This document shows positions 43,537 to 53,431 of a DNA stretch of 64,000 nt, piece by piece (position 1 is the stretch's first letter; each line of letters begins with the position of its first letter). Source of the DNA: JAFDWI01 sp964544305 (GTDB lineage: Bacteria > Actinomycetota > Acidimicrobiia > Acidimicrobiales > Iamiaceae); assembly GCA_964544305.1 (NCBI GenBank), contig CAZJAZ010000002.1:62001-126000 (forward strand). The letters are read 5' to 3'. Under the pieces are notes generated by a model. It saw only the letters and a list, made by a program, of their open reading frames with translations. It was not told where the DNA came from and searched no databases. The position numbers and the translations under genes are program-made.

Positions 43537-45330
43537 TCATTTACTGCCCCCAACTTGCTGACTGAGCCATGTTACCAACTCGCGCTCGTCCACGAGGATA
43601 CGGACCGGGTCAGCTTGGAGTTCTTCGAGCTTGAGCTTTAGCCAAGCAATTGCGGGCGCATACGAGAGCGGATCGTCGGCCTGACGAGCATCTCGCTCAA
43701 GTTCTCGAAGTTCATTTCGGCCAGCCTCGGCCACGAGTCGTGTTACGACATCAAGCGCTTCGGCGTCGGATGGCTCAACCGATACCGAGGCAATACGCTC
43801 TTGGGCATCGGGGCCAACAATTGCCGCGGCCTCGTGTGCATCAAACGATGCTTGCACAAGTGCTTCGAATGCTTCTCGAAGGTGAGGGTCACGAAAAAGG
43901 GCCGGTGCAATGAGGTCGGCGACTTCCCCACCACCGTGAACCACGTGCCGCAACGCTTCAGTCTCAACGCTCGAGGCTGGTCGCCTGGGCCGCTGCCGTA
44001 TGGGTGCCCCCTCCGACTGGTCGTTTCCCGGAGAATTTTGAGACGTGGGCTGCACATCACCTCGAGCAAGACGTGATCGCAATTGATCGGGATCAACCCG
44101 GCACCGGTCGGCAACCTCCATGACGTATGGATCACGGACAAGCTCACTGGGGTGCTCCGCGATCACCCCGAGGGCTTGCTGGGCGACGCGGGCACGGCCC
44201 TCGGCCGATGAAAAATCTCCCTGTGCAAGGACTCGGTCTATGCGGTAGGCGAGAAATGGCCGAGCGTGATCGACCGCGTCTCGCAATTTCTGCGGATCGG
44301 ATCTGGCAAGATCAGCAGGATCTTCACCTGCAGGGAGATCAACCACCGACACGTCGATGTCATGGGTGTGCTCCCATGCATAGACCCGATCAGCCGCGGC
44401 ACGACCGGCCGCATCCGGATCAAATGCCAGCACGATCCGACGCGCAAACTTGCGCAACATTTTCACATGATCTTCCGTGAGCGCGGTGCCACACGTCGCA
44501 ACCGCTCGATTCATGCCGGCTACTGCAAACCCGATCACATCGGTGTAGCCCTCGCAAATAATCACCTGATCATCATTGACGATCGAGGCTTTTGCCCAGT
44601 TCAGCCCATAAAGCACTCGACTCTTGTGATACAGAGATGTCTCTGTCGTATTGCGGTATTTTGCACCGTCGCCACCGGGCAGGATGCGAGCCCCAAACGA
44701 AACTGGAGCACCCTGCGCGTCAAAAATGGGGAACAACACTCGATTGCGAAAGAAATCTTGTGTGCGCCCTCGACGATTAACAAAGACCAAGCCAACTCGC
44801 TCTAAAGCCGACCCAGAGCCACGCAAGGCTTGAGCAAGTGCGTCCCAGTCATCGGGTGCCCATCCCAGTCGATACTGCTTTACCAAGTCTGCGTCGAATC
44901 CACGGCTTCGCAAGTATGAGCGTGCGGCACCCGCATCGGGCGCCGACAAGAGCCGATCGTGGTACCACCCAACGGCGGCCTCCATTGTGTCAACTAACTT
45001 CGATCGTTCACGGCGGCCCTCCCCCTGGGCTTTGTCGTCATAACGCACCCGGACCCCAGCCGCGGCAGCCAGAGATTCGACTGCCGCAACGAAATCGAGG
45101 TGCTCCATTTCCATGCAAAACGCGATCGCATCACCGCTCTTGCCACAGCCGAAACAGTGATAGAAGCCTTTGTCTGCGCTCACTGAAAAGCTCGGCGTTT
45201 TCTCACCGTGGAACGGACAGAGGCCCATCCACGAATTGCCGGTTCGTTTGAGAGCAAGATGACGACTGACGAGCGCAACGAGGTCGGTGGCGTCGCGCAC
45301 CATCGCAATATCCTCGGCGACGATACCCAT
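43537..45330 (-). CDS. dnaG: DNA primase
   Basis: A 597-residue RNA primer synthase for chromosomal replication. The zinc ribbon has CPFHGEKTPSFSV and YHCFGCGKSGD (residues ~38-64), the Toprim core is at EGYTDVIGFAVAGMNRAVATCG (about 265) with LAFDPDAAGRAAADR near 310. The C-terminal helicase-binding region is short and variable, as usual. ATG at 45330. It lies 30 bases downstream of ppdK and 48 bases upstream of rpoD, so the three may share transcription. Confidence 0.96.
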   Translation of the reverse strand: MGIVAEDIAMVRDATDLVALVSRHLALKRTGNSWMGLCPFHGEKTPSFSVSADKGFYHCFGCGKSGDAIAFCMEMEHLDFVAAVESLAAAAGVRVRYDDKAQGEGRRERSKLVDTMEAAVGWYHDRLLSAPDAGAARSYLRSRGFDADLVKQYRLGWAPDDWDALAQALRGSGSALERVGLVFVNRRGRTQDFFRNRVLFPIFDAQGAPVSFGARILPGGDGAKYRNTTETSLYHKSRVLYGLNWAKASIVNDDQVIICEGYTDVIGFAVAGMNRAVATCGTALTEDHVKMLRKFARRIVLAFDPDAAGRAAADRVYAWEHTHDIDVSVVDLPAGEDPADLARSDPQKLRDAVDHARPFLAYRIDRVLAQGDFSSAEGRARVAQQALGVIAEHPSELVRDPYVMEVADRCRVDPDQLRSRLARGDVQPTSQNSPGNDQSEGAPIRQRPRRPASSVETEALRHVVHGGGEVADLIAPALFRDPHLREAFEALVQASFDAHEAAAIVGPDAQERIASVSVEPSDAEALDVVTRLVAEAGRNELRELERDARQADDPLSYAPAIAWLKLKLEELQADPVRILVDERELVTWLSQQVGGSK

Positions 45331-45360
45331 CAGGCCCTCGACGCACCCATCATGATTCGA

Positions 45361-47985
45361 TCACGCACCCAAGACGGCTTGGGCGGCTGCCAAACGTGCA
45401 ATCGGCACTCGGTAGGGCGAACATGACACATAGTCCAAACCCGCACCATAGAACACGCGAATCGATTCGGGGTCGCCGCCATGCTCGCCACACACACCAA
45501 GTTTGAGGTGGCTCTTGGCGCGTCGGCCAGCCTTTGCTCCTTGACGAACGAGTTCCCCTACCCCGTCGGGATCAACCGTTTCAAACGGGTTGCGTTTGAG
45601 CAGGCCTCGTTCAAGGTAGAGCTTCATGAGACGCCCTTCGATGTCATCACGAGAAAAACCGAACGTCATCTGGGTGAGGTCGTTGGTGCCAAAGCTGAAG
45701 AAATCTGCTTCTTGAGCAATCTCCCCGGCACACAAAGCAGCACGCGGTGTTTCGATCATTGTGCCAATGAGAATCTTGGGTTTCCGGGACCGACCTTTGG
45801 TTGCCTCCGAAATGGCGTCAGCCACCCACGAACGAGCCTCAGCAAGCTCAGGTCGAGAAATAGTGAGGGGAATCATGACTTCAATGATGGGCTTGCCACC
45901 CGCATCAATCCGGTCGATCGCAGCTTCGACAAGAGCACGCACCTGCATGGCATACAGACCGGGTTTGAGCATGCCAAGGCGCACGCCACGCACGCCGAGC
46001 ATCGGGTTGAACTCGTGCCAGGAGCGGGCCGCTTCAAGCAGTTTCGCATCCTTCTTCGACAATTTGCCGGTCGCGGCCTTGATCTCGAGTGCCCCAAGAT
46101 CAGGTAGGAACTCGTGCAACGGTGGGTCGAGCAGTCGCACGGTCACCGGAAGGCCGTCCATGGCCTCAAGGATCTGTGCAAAGTCTTCCTTTTGAACTTG
46201 ATGAAGTTCGTCAAGAGCTTTGGCTTCTGTGGCCGGAGTGTCCGCAAGAATCATGCGACGCACGACCGGTAGGCGATCTTCTGCCAAGAACATGTGCTCC
46301 GTGCGGCACAAACCAATTCCTTCAGCCCCATACGATCGAGCAACCGCGGCATCGTCGCCGTTATCGGCATTGGCTCGAACTTTCAGCTTGCCTTTGCGAA
46401 TCGAATCCGCCCACTGAAGGATCGTGTCAAATTCGGCGGGCGGTTGCGCCGCGACGAGTTCAACTTCGCCAAGCACAACTTCGCCAGTCGATCCGTTGAT
46501 TGAAACGATGTCGCCCTCTTTGAGTGTGGTCGCACCCACCGTGGCCGCATTTCCCCGGATCGCCACTTCTTCTGCACCGACAACCGCGGGAATCCCCCAG
46601 CCTCGTGCGACCACAGCCGCGTGCGAAACCAATCCGCCTCGGGCGGTCAGAATGCCCTGCGCGGCTTGCATGCCGTGCACATCATCGGGCGACGTTTCAT
46701 TGCGTACCAAAATGACTTTGTCGCCTTTGGCCGCAGCGGTCACCGCACGGTCCGAATCAAATACCACTTTGCCCACGGCCGCACCCGGCGACGCGGCAAG
46801 ACCTTTGGTGAGCACCGCCACGTTTGACGACCCAAACTGTGGATGGAGAACTTGATCAAGGTGATCCGCAGTAATGCGCCCCACCGCCTCAGCTTTCGAA
46901 AGCTTGATTCGCTTGTCGGTGGTCATCTCGACCGCCATGGTCAACGCGGCACGACCGGTGCGCTTGCCAACTCGAGTTTGGAGCATCCACAGTTTGCCTT
47001 GCTCGATTGTGAACTCGGTATCACACATATCCCGGTAGTGACGTTCGAGTCGATCAAATATTTTGAGCAGTTGGTCATGAATCTTGGGAAACAGACGTCC
47101 GAGTTCGTCAAGATCAGAGGTGTTGCGGATCCCTGCAACGACGTCTTCACCTTGTGCGTTGACAAGGAAATCACCATAGGGACGGTTTTCTCCGGTTGCG
47201 GCGTTGCGAGTGAAGCCGACGCCAGTTCCCGAGTTGTCATCACGGTTCCCAAAGACCATGGCTTGCACGTTGACCGCGGTGCCAAGGTCATGGCTGATCT
47301 TCTCGCGGGTGCGGTAGGCCACAGCGCGAGGCGTGTTCCATGACGCAAACACGGCTTCGATTGCGCCGCGTAACTGTGCCCGAGGATCCTGCGGGAAGTC
47401 AGCTTTGGTCTTGCGTTTGACGATTGCCTTGTAGGCGGTGCACAACTTGCGAAGTTCACCAACGTCAAGATCTGCATCACTCTTGGCGTTCGCGGCATGT
47501 TTCGCGCGTTCTAGTGGTCCATCAAATGCCTCGGCTTCAATGTCCAGCACAATTCGGCCGTACATAGAAATGAAGCGTCGGTACGAGTCGTAGGCGAAGC
47601 GCTCCTGGCCCGTTGCTCGGGCGAGACCTTTGACCGACTCATCGTTCAGACCAAGGTTGAGAACCGTATCCATCATGCCGGGCATCGAGAACGCGGCACC
47701 AGAACGCACGCTCACAAGTTGCGGATCGTCTGGGTCACCGAGGCGGCGTCCCATAGCCTTTTCAAGCTTGGCAACATGACGATCAATCTGCGCATCAAGT
47801 TCTGTTGGCCACCCACCCTTGAGATACTCCCGACACGCCTCCGTTGTGATCGTAAAACCAGCGGGCACCGGAAGATGCAGCACCGAGGTCATTTCCGCCA
47901 GATTTGCTCCTTTCCCCCCAAGAAGGTCCTTGAGCTTCATGGGCGGACGGCGGTATTTGTGATCGAAGGCGTAGACGAAGGTCAC
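45361..47985 (-). CDS. ppdK: Pyruvate, phosphate dikinase
   Basis: Interconverts pyruvate, ATP and phosphate with phosphoenolpyruvate, AMP and PPi; 874 residues. The ATP-grasp part begins KDLLGGKGANLAEMT; the swivelling phosphohistidine site is GGLVSHAAVVARGWG near residue 450; the PEP-binding TIM barrel has the catalytic cysteine in GVCGEHGGDPESI near residue 832. The GTG at 47985 (VTFVYAFDHKY) has GGAG upstream and matches family N-termini; the longer open frame is not family-like. Its presence beside dnaG-rpoD is not typical. Confidence 0.95.
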   Translation of the reverse strand: MTFVYAFDHKYRRPPMKLKDLLGGKGANLAEMTSVLHLPVPAGFTITTEACREYLKGGWPTELDAQIDRHVAKLEKAMGRRLGDPDDPQLVSVRSGAAFSMPGMMDTVLNLGLNDESVKGLARATGQERFAYDSYRRFISMYGRIVLDIEAEAFDGPLERAKHAANAKSDADLDVGELRKLCTAYKAIVKRKTKADFPQDPRAQLRGAIEAVFASWNTPRAVAYRTREKISHDLGTAVNVQAMVFGNRDDNSGTGVGFTRNAATGENRPYGDFLVNAQGEDVVAGIRNTSDLDELGRLFPKIHDQLLKIFDRLERHYRDMCDTEFTIEQGKLWMLQTRVGKRTGRAALTMAVEMTTDKRIKLSKAEAVGRITADHLDQVLHPQFGSSNVAVLTKGLAASPGAAVGKVVFDSDRAVTAAAKGDKVILVRNETSPDDVHGMQAAQGILTARGGLVSHAAVVARGWGIPAVVGAEEVAIRGNAATVGATTLKEGDIVSINGSTGEVVLGEVELVAAQPPAEFDTILQWADSIRKGKLKVRANADNGDDAAVARSYGAEGIGLCRTEHMFLAEDRLPVVRRMILADTPATEAKALDELHQVQKEDFAQILEAMDGLPVTVRLLDPPLHEFLPDLGALEIKAATGKLSKKDAKLLEAARSWHEFNPMLGVRGVRLGMLKPGLYAMQVRALVEAAIDRIDAGGKPIIEVMIPLTISRPELAEARSWVADAISEATKGRSRKPKILIGTMIETPRAALCAGEIAQEADFFSFGTNDLTQMTFGFSRDDIEGRLMKLYLERGLLKRNPFETVDPDGVGELVRQGAKAGRRAKSHLKLGVCGEHGGDPESIRVFYGAGLDYVSCSPYRVPIARLAAAQAVLGA

Positions 47986-48201
47986 GGTCTCTCCAGGGGT
48001 ATCGGGGGACGAAAGCCAAAGTGTTCTGGGTTCCGCCAGAAAGCTTTGGTGTGCTCCACACACGTGGTTTCGCACTGGGATCGCCAGAACGATGGGCGGT
48101 GGGTGGTTGGGCAAGCGTAGTTGGTCGCAACACTTGACGGCGGCACGCGACTGCATTGCGGCGCGCTACGTTGAGCACATGCGCGTACCCATTGGACCTC
48201 C
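47986..48201. promoter_or_regulatory. Divergent intergenic region, ppdK / alpha-beta hydrolase
   Basis: 216 bases separate the two divergent starts. The only open frame through it continues the ppdK frame upstream and is not convincing. Divergent promoters must lie here, but I find no clear -35/-10 pair or operator. Confidence 0.4.
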
Positions 48202-49170
48202 ATGTCGTTGAGCAACGAAGTTGAAGCGTTTCTGAATCAGGTGAACGGGGCGAATCTTCCCCCACTCGCCGATCTCGGTGTTGATGCCGCTCGGCTCGGG
48301 TATGCCGCGCTTGCAGCAACACCGGGTCCCGAGGTTGAACGGGTGCACGATGAGATCGTTACGAGCGGTGAGCACGGACCATTCACTGTGCGCTGCTATC
48401 ACCCAAAGGGTGTGCACGAACCAAGCGGGGTTCTGGTGTGGGTACACGGCGGTGGCTTTGTAGTTGGCGACCTTGAGACCGCTGACTCAACCTGTCGGAC
48501 GCTTGCAAATGAGGCGCAGATTGTTGTGGTGAGCGTTGATTACCACTTGGCTCCAGAACACCCGTTTCCAAACGCAATTGACGATGTCATGGCCGCGCTG
48601 CAATGGGTCGTTGACCATGCCGACGCTCTCAACGTGGACAGCACCAAGCTGGCTGTTGGTGGCGATTCCGCTGGCGGAAACTTGAGTGCGGTCGCCGCAC
48701 AGCTCAGCCACGCAGGAGCCGGGCCGAAAATCGCTTTCCAACTCTTGGTCTACCCGGTGGTGGATCTCGAAGGTACCTATGCATCGCGAGATGAAAATGG
48801 TGAAGGCTTCTTCTTGACGAACGAAAACATGGTTTGGTTCGCGAGTCAGTATCTTTCGGGGCGCGACCCATCATCACCGCGCGTGTCACCGATCCGGGCC
48901 GTTGACCTTTCCGGGCTTGCACCCGCCATGGTGATCACCGCGCAGTTCGATCCGCTGCGCGATGAAGGGATCGCCTATGCGAACGCGCTGCGCTCGGCCG
49001 GGGTTGAGGTGGAACACGCTCATTTTGATGGGGAGATCCATGGTTTCTTCGATTTCGACTTTCTCCCCGATTGTGCAGTCGCACGATCAGGCGCAGCCGC
49101 CGCCATCATCAACGCCTTCTCCACACACTCGACATCTGCCGAAATACAAGAACCGTTACCGCAGAAGTAA
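48202..49170 (+). CDS. Alpha/beta hydrolase, hormone-sensitive-lipase family
   Basis: A 322-residue esterase. The oxyanion motif HGGGFVVGD (~81-89), the nucleophile in GDSAGGN (~158), aspartate in FDPLRDEG and histidine in GEIHGFFDF form the catalytic triad of family IV (HSL) esterases. No signal peptide, so it acts in the cytoplasm on small ester substrates, possibly lipid or sterol esters. ATG at 48202. It converges on glyS, with four bases between stops. Confidence 0.9.
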   Translation: MSLSNEVEAFLNQVNGANLPPLADLGVDAARLGYAALAATPGPEVERVHDEIVTSGEHGPFTVRCYHPKGVHEPSGVLVWVHGGGFVVGDLETADSTCRTLANEAQIVVVSVDYHLAPEHPFPNAIDDVMAALQWVVDHADALNVDSTKLAVGGDSAGGNLSAVAAQLSHAGAGPKIAFQLLVYPVVDLEGTYASRDENGEGFFLTNENMVWFASQYLSGRDPSSPRVSPIRAVDLSGLAPAMVITAQFDPLRDEGIAYANALRSAGVEVEHAHFDGEIHGFFDFDFLPDCAVARSGAAAAIINAFSTHSTSAEIQEPLPQK

Positions 49171-49174
49171 CGGA

Positions 49175-50515
49175 TTACAAGTTGAGTGCGGCGGCCAAAT
49201 AATCAATGAGGCCATCGATTGGAACCCGTACTTGTTCCATTGTGTCCCGGGTACGCACCGTGACCGCCCGATCATCCAACGTGTCAAAATCAACCGTGAC
49301 ACAAAGCGGGGTGCCGAGCTCATCTTGACGGCGATACCGCTTCCCAATGTTTTGGGTCTCGTCGTAGTCGGTCATCCATTTGGGCTGAATAAGCCCAAGC
49401 ACCTCGGCGGCAACATCAGACAATTCGGGCTTCTTTGACAATGGGAGCACCGCGACCTTGTATGGCGCGAGGCGTGGGTGCAATCGGAGAACCGTGCGTG
49501 TTTCACCGTTGACCTCATCACTGTCATACGCCGCAAGCAGAAACGCCATCATGGTCCTGGTCGCACCAGCAGCAGGTTCGATCACAAAGGGTCGATACCG
49601 CTCTCCGGTGGCCTGATCGAAGTAGTCCAGTTTTTCGCCAGAAGCATTCGCGTGTGCGGTCAGATCAAAGTCACCGCGATTTGCAATTCCCTCAAGTTCG
49701 TCCCACCCCCAAGGAAAAGCAAACTCGACGTCGGATGTACCCCGTGAATAGTGGCTGAGTTCGTCGGCATCATGCGCCCGCAAACGCAACTGGTCTTCGG
49801 GGATCCCAAGGTCAACGTACCAATTGAAACGCTCCCTACACCAGTAGTGGTACCACTCGTCAGCTTCGCTTGGTGGAACAAAGAATTCCATCTCCATTTG
49901 TTCGAATTCGCGGGTGCGAAAAACAAAGTTCCCGGGCGTTATTTCATTCCGAAACGACTTGCCGACTTGTGCAATACCAAACGGTGGCTTCTTACGCGAG
50001 GTGGTGAGCACGTTTGCAAAGTTTGTGAACATGCCTTGTGCAGTCTCGGGTCGCAAATACGCTTCTGTCGCGGCGGACTCCACGGGCCCAGCATGCGTTT
50101 TAAACATCAAGTTGAACTGTCTGGCTTCGGTGAAGCTTCCGTGTTGCCCACAACTTGGGCACACTCCGGGGTCGTCAAGCTTGTCGAGACGAAATCGTTC
50201 TTTGCAGTTTCGGCAGTCGACGAGCGGGTCGGTGAAGTTCGACAAATGGCCGGACGCTTTCCACACGTCGGGTGACGACAAAATTGCCGCGTCCAATCCG
50301 ACCACGTCATGACGCAATTGCACCATCGATCGCCACCATGCATCTTTCACGTTGCGCAACAACAGAACCCCTATTGGCCCGTAGTCATATGTTGAGCGGA
50401 ATCCGCCGTAGATCTCGGCCGAAGGAAACACAAATCCACGTCGTTTCGATAGGTTAAGAACAGCCTCCATCTTGTCGACGGGACGGGAATCTTCAGGTGA
50501 ACTCGCGGCGACCAT
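49175..50515 (-). CDS. glyS: Glycyl-tRNA synthetase (dimeric, class II)
   Basis: Charges tRNA-Gly; 446 residues of the eukaryote/Gram-positive alpha2 type. Visible: LSKRRGFVFPSAEIYGGFRSTYDYGPIG (in part) at the start, CPSCGQHGSF zinc-like insertion near 115, motif 2 FRNEITPGNFVFRTREFEQMEMEFF (in part), then the anticodon-binding C-terminus with PLSKKPELSDVA. The start at 50515 is chosen from the family layout; an ATG at 50470 also fits. Divergent from the RDD gene, 92 bases between starts. Confidence 0.95.
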   Translation of the reverse strand: MVAASSPEDSRPVDKMEAVLNLSKRRGFVFPSAEIYGGFRSTYDYGPIGVLLLRNVKDAWWRSMVQLRHDVVGLDAAILSSPDVWKASGHLSNFTDPLVDCRNCKERFRLDKLDDPGVCPSCGQHGSFTEARQFNLMFKTHAGPVESAATEAYLRPETAQGMFTNFANVLTTSRKKPPFGIAQVGKSFRNEITPGNFVFRTREFEQMEMEFFVPPSEADEWYHYWCRERFNWYVDLGIPEDQLRLRAHDADELSHYSRGTSDVEFAFPWGWDELEGIANRGDFDLTAHANASGEKLDYFDQATGERYRPFVIEPAAGATRTMMAFLLAAYDSDEVNGETRTVLRLHPRLAPYKVAVLPLSKKPELSDVAAEVLGLIQPKWMTDYDETQNIGKRYRRQDELGTPLCVTVDFDTLDDRAVTVRTRDTMEQVRVPIDGLIDYLAAALNL

Positions 50516-50607
50516 AGGCCGCCAAGGGTAGCGGGCGACTCCGCGACAAACATGACCGGTGCCGTCTCGGCGCGAGACTTTCATAGCGGCTCCGGTAGCG
50601 TTTGAGC

Positions 50608-51462
50608 GTGAGCTACGCGCCGTATTCCACTCCCCCACCCATGCCTATTGACCCGACCGATGTGGCGGGCAGACGGATTGCCGCATGGCTCATTGATGCT
50701 GTGATCTACGTGATTGTTTCAAACATTTTGAGCGCCTTGCTGGGCATCAACCCGAAGTCGCACGAGGTAGGCATCGGTGAACTTGGTGGACAAACGCCAA
50801 CCGTATTTTGCAATGCGGTCCAGAACTTTCCAAGCACGGTGTGTGTACCGGGTCAAGATTCTGCGGTGATCATTTCTCATTGGCTTGGTACCGTTTGGCT
50901 CTTTCTCGCGCTCGCCGTGCTCTACATCGTGATTCAAGGCGCGCTCGGGGCAAGTGTGGGCAAACTCGCATTGGGACTTCGTGTTGTTCGATCAGATGGC
51001 ACCCAAGCTGGCATTGGCGCATCCGCGCTGCGTACCGTGCTTTGGGTCGTTGATGCGTTCACCTGCGCCTTACCGATTCTGGGCGGCATCTTGATTCTGT
51101 CAACGAAAGGACACCGCCGCGTCGGCGACATGGCTGCGAATACGTATGTGGTTCCGGTCGCTTTTGTGGGTCGCCCGGTAACTCTTCCCGGCATGCCCGG
51201 CTGGAGCGGCTATCCAGGCCAACCCGTGCCAGGTCAGACAACCCCTTGGGCACCAACGCAAAGTGTTGGTGATGGCCCATGGATCCGGCCACCCGAAAGC
51301 CAAATATCTTCGACCCAACACGATGCGCCAACTAGTGGCTTCAAGCCAGACGTGCCGATTTGGGATCACGACCGAAATGCGTACATTCAATACGACACAA
51401 ATCACGCAGCATGGCTGGAGTTTGACGACCACACAAAGCAGTGGAAGCCAATTAGCCAGTAG
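50608..51462 (+). CDS. RDD family membrane protein
   Basis: A 284-residue protein with an RDD domain: DVAGRRIAAWLIDAVIYVI near residue 20, three membrane spans in the first ~170 residues (IVSNILSALL, VWLFLALAVLYIVIQG, TCALPILGGILIL), and GASVGKLALGLRVVRSDGTQ between them. The C-terminal ~100 residues are soluble, rich in Pro and Trp, with DHDRNAYIQYDTNHAAWLEFDD, a segment found also in actinobacterial DUF2510-like tails. Function of RDD proteins is not certain; ion or solute transport is suspected. GTG start at 50608; TTG at 50602 is possible. Confidence 0.8.
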   Translation: MSYAPYSTPPPMPIDPTDVAGRRIAAWLIDAVIYVIVSNILSALLGINPKSHEVGIGELGGQTPTVFCNAVQNFPSTVCVPGQDSAVIISHWLGTVWLFLALAVLYIVIQGALGASVGKLALGLRVVRSDGTQAGIGASALRTVLWVVDAFTCALPILGGILILSTKGHRRVGDMAANTYVVPVAFVGRPVTLPGMPGWSGYPGQPVPGQTTPWAPTQSVGDGPWIRPPESQISSTQHDAPTSGFKPDVPIWDHDRNAYIQYDTNHAAWLEFDDHTKQWKPISQ

Positions 51463-51478
51463 CAAATCAGGCGGGTCT

Positions 51479-52192
51479 TTACAGCGCGGCGACCGACCGC
51501 AAGTGCCGTTCTAAATGGGTTTCCATTACCCGGGTCACAACCCCCGAAAACTCGTCAATCGCGGCAGATTCTGGTGCGGCGAGAACTTCGTTCAAGCGTC
51601 CCGATACGACCGCATCAAAAATGTTGAGTGCTTCGGCTGAGATCGGCCCGCCGCGTCGATGGGTTCGACATAACGCCCCGCCTTCGGTGGCGTCAAACGC
51701 AACGAGATCTTGGGTGGTGTCACACGTTGCACATCGATCGGTGACCGGGCGCACCCCGTCATAGGCGAGCAGTTTCGCAAAGAATGCGGGAACAACGACC
51801 AGATTTGCCGAATCATTTAATGTTCGAAGCGCGCCGCACAACATGCGGTAATAGGCCGGATCGGATTCGCCTTCTTGGACGACTTGATCAATGACTTCAA
51901 GCATTGACAGCGCACCTTGCAGTAGGTCCAGATTCTCTCGAAGGGCCGGAAACATTTCGACTCGCTCTGCTTGCGTGATGCCGTCGAGCGTGCGACCCTC
52001 GTAGAGCTGCACGGCTACATGTGTCGTCGGCTCGAGACGTGCACCAAACTTCGAAGAGGTCTTGCGTACACCTTTCGCCACCGCCCGAACCTTTCCGCGA
52101 TGTTCGGTCAGCATTGAAATGATGCGATCCGCCTCACCGAGTTTGTGTGTGCGCAACACCACACCACGTTCTCGGTAGAGTCGCCGACTCAT
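51479..52192 (-). CDS. recO: DNA repair protein RecO
   Basis: Recombination mediator of 237 residues that helps load RecA in RecFOR-type repair. The OB-fold starts YRERGVVLRTHKLGEADRIISMLTEHRGKVRAVAKG (in part) and the C-terminal zinc site has CATCD and CRTH near 147-171. ATG at 52192; its start overlaps the uppS stop by four bases. The uppS-recO order is standard in Actinobacteria. Confidence 0.94.
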   Translation of the reverse strand: MSRRLYRERGVVLRTHKLGEADRIISMLTEHRGKVRAVAKGVRKTSSKFGARLEPTTHVAVQLYEGRTLDGITQAERVEMFPALRENLDLLQGALSMLEVIDQVVQEGESDPAYYRMLCGALRTLNDSANLVVVPAFFAKLLAYDGVRPVTDRCATCDTTQDLVAFDATEGGALCRTHRRGGPISAEALNIFDAVVSGRLNEVLAAPESAAIDEFSGVVTRVMETHLERHLRSVAAL

Positions 52193-52905
52193 TTTACGCC
52201 GCCAAAACGTCGGTCCCTGGCCTGGAACTCACGAACAGCAGCAAACAAGTTCTCTCGTCGAAAATCTGGCCACAAAACATCGGTAAAAATCAGTTCGCTG
52301 TACGCGAGTTGCCACAACAAAAAGTTTGATATCCGAAACTCGCCCGAGGTCCGAACCACCACATCAGGGTCAGGAACATCTGGCGCGTACAGGTGACGAC
52401 GAATAGCTTTTTCATCAATCTTGTCTGCCGGTGTGCCTGCACGAACCAGCGCTTGTACCGCGTCAACGATTTCTGCCCGGCCTCCATAGTTGAAGCACAC
52501 ATTGAACGACATGGTCGTGTTGTTCTTGGTTTGTTCGGTTGCTTCATCAATGCGTTTGAGAATGCGCTTGGGAACACGCCAGTTTGATCGGCCCAAAAAT
52601 CTGATACGGACGCCTTTCTCGTCAAGCTCGTCAGTGTGGCGCATCAAGATGCCTTCATTGAACCCCATCAGATAACGCACCTCATCAGGTGGGCGCTTCC
52701 AGTTTTCGGTACTAAAGGCGTACACACTGAAATGGTCAAGGCCGAGTTCAAGTGCGCCCTCAACGGTGTCAAAGAGGGCATCTTCGCCTGCCGCGTGCCC
52801 GTCGGTTCGCTTGAGGCCGCGTTGTGTGGCCCAGCGGCCGTTTCCGTCCATGACACAAGCAACATGGCTTGGAATCCGATTCGGATCAAGGCCTTTGGGA
52901 ATCAT
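52189..52905 (-). CDS. uppS: Isoprenyl (undecaprenyl-type) diphosphate synthase
   Basis: Cis-prenyltransferase that builds the lipid carrier for cell-wall sugars; 238 residues. Signature blocks: VMDGNGRWATQRG near residue 18 with the catalytic aspartate, YAFSTENWKRP, NYGGRAEIVDAV and the C-terminal VRTSGEFRISNFLLWQLAY. The ATG at 52905 is taken as the start because the open frame above it is not family-like. It overlaps recO by four bases and lies four bases after the SnoaL-like gene, so the three are likely co-transcribed. Confidence 0.95.
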   Translation of the reverse strand: MIPKGLDPNRIPSHVACVMDGNGRWATQRGLKRTDGHAAGEDALFDTVEGALELGLDHFSVYAFSTENWKRPPDEVRYLMGFNEGILMRHTDELDEKGVRIRFLGRSNWRVPKRILKRIDEATEQTKNNTTMSFNVCFNYGGRAEIVDAVQALVRAGTPADKIDEKAIRRHLYAPDVPDPDVVVRTSGEFRISNFLLWQLAYSELIFTDVLWPDFRRENLFAAVREFQARDRRFGGVK

Positions 52906-52909
52906 GTCG

Positions 52910-53338
52910 CTACGCCACCGACGCTGGTGTGATCTGCAGCTTGTCGAACTCCCAGTACGCGCGAATCGACACGAGCTGGCCCTCGCCATTGGCACGGTAA
53001 ACAAACACGCCGTCAACCACGCCAGTTGATCCGTCCGCGAACGTCGACGTAATCGTTCCCACGTTCAAGCATTCATCACCGGCCACATAGGACTCGCGAA
53101 CGGCAAACTGCACGGAAGCTTGCGCAATGACCAGGTCATAGAACGCCCCGATTGCAGCCTTGCCGTGATGCCCAAGACCGGCAGGGTCGAGGGGTGATGG
53201 GCCCACGGGATCAGCAACGACGGCGTCATCAGCAAAGAGCGCCAGCCAAGCCGTGCGATCGCCTGCTTCAACGGCACGAACAGACGCAATCGCTAAACGA
53301 CGTGCCGGATGGGTTGGGTCAAGTTCAATGCCATCCAT
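52910..53338 (-). CDS. SnoaL/NTF2-like protein
   Basis: A 142-residue cone-shaped alpha+beta fold protein, ketosteroid-isomerase-like: AIASVRAVEAGDRTAWLALFADDAVVADPVG at the N-terminus and a central FYDLVIAQASVQFAVRES. Such proteins bind or isomerise small hydrophobic ligands, and several in Actinobacteria work on steroids. No obvious catalytic pair is certain here. It precedes uppS by four bases. ATG at 53338. Confidence 0.75.
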   Translation of the reverse strand: MDGIELDPTHPARRLAIASVRAVEAGDRTAWLALFADDAVVADPVGPSPLDPAGLGHHGKAAIGAFYDLVIAQASVQFAVRESYVAGDECLNVGTITSTFADGSTGVVDGVFVYRANGEGQLVSIRAYWEFDKLQITPASVA

Positions 53339-53431
53339 GATGTGTTCGATTCTGCCAGACCATCACCCGAATCGACCGCCTTCAGGCTTCGCAGGTCGGT
53401 GACTGTCATCGGTGGCCGATACCGTTGTGTC

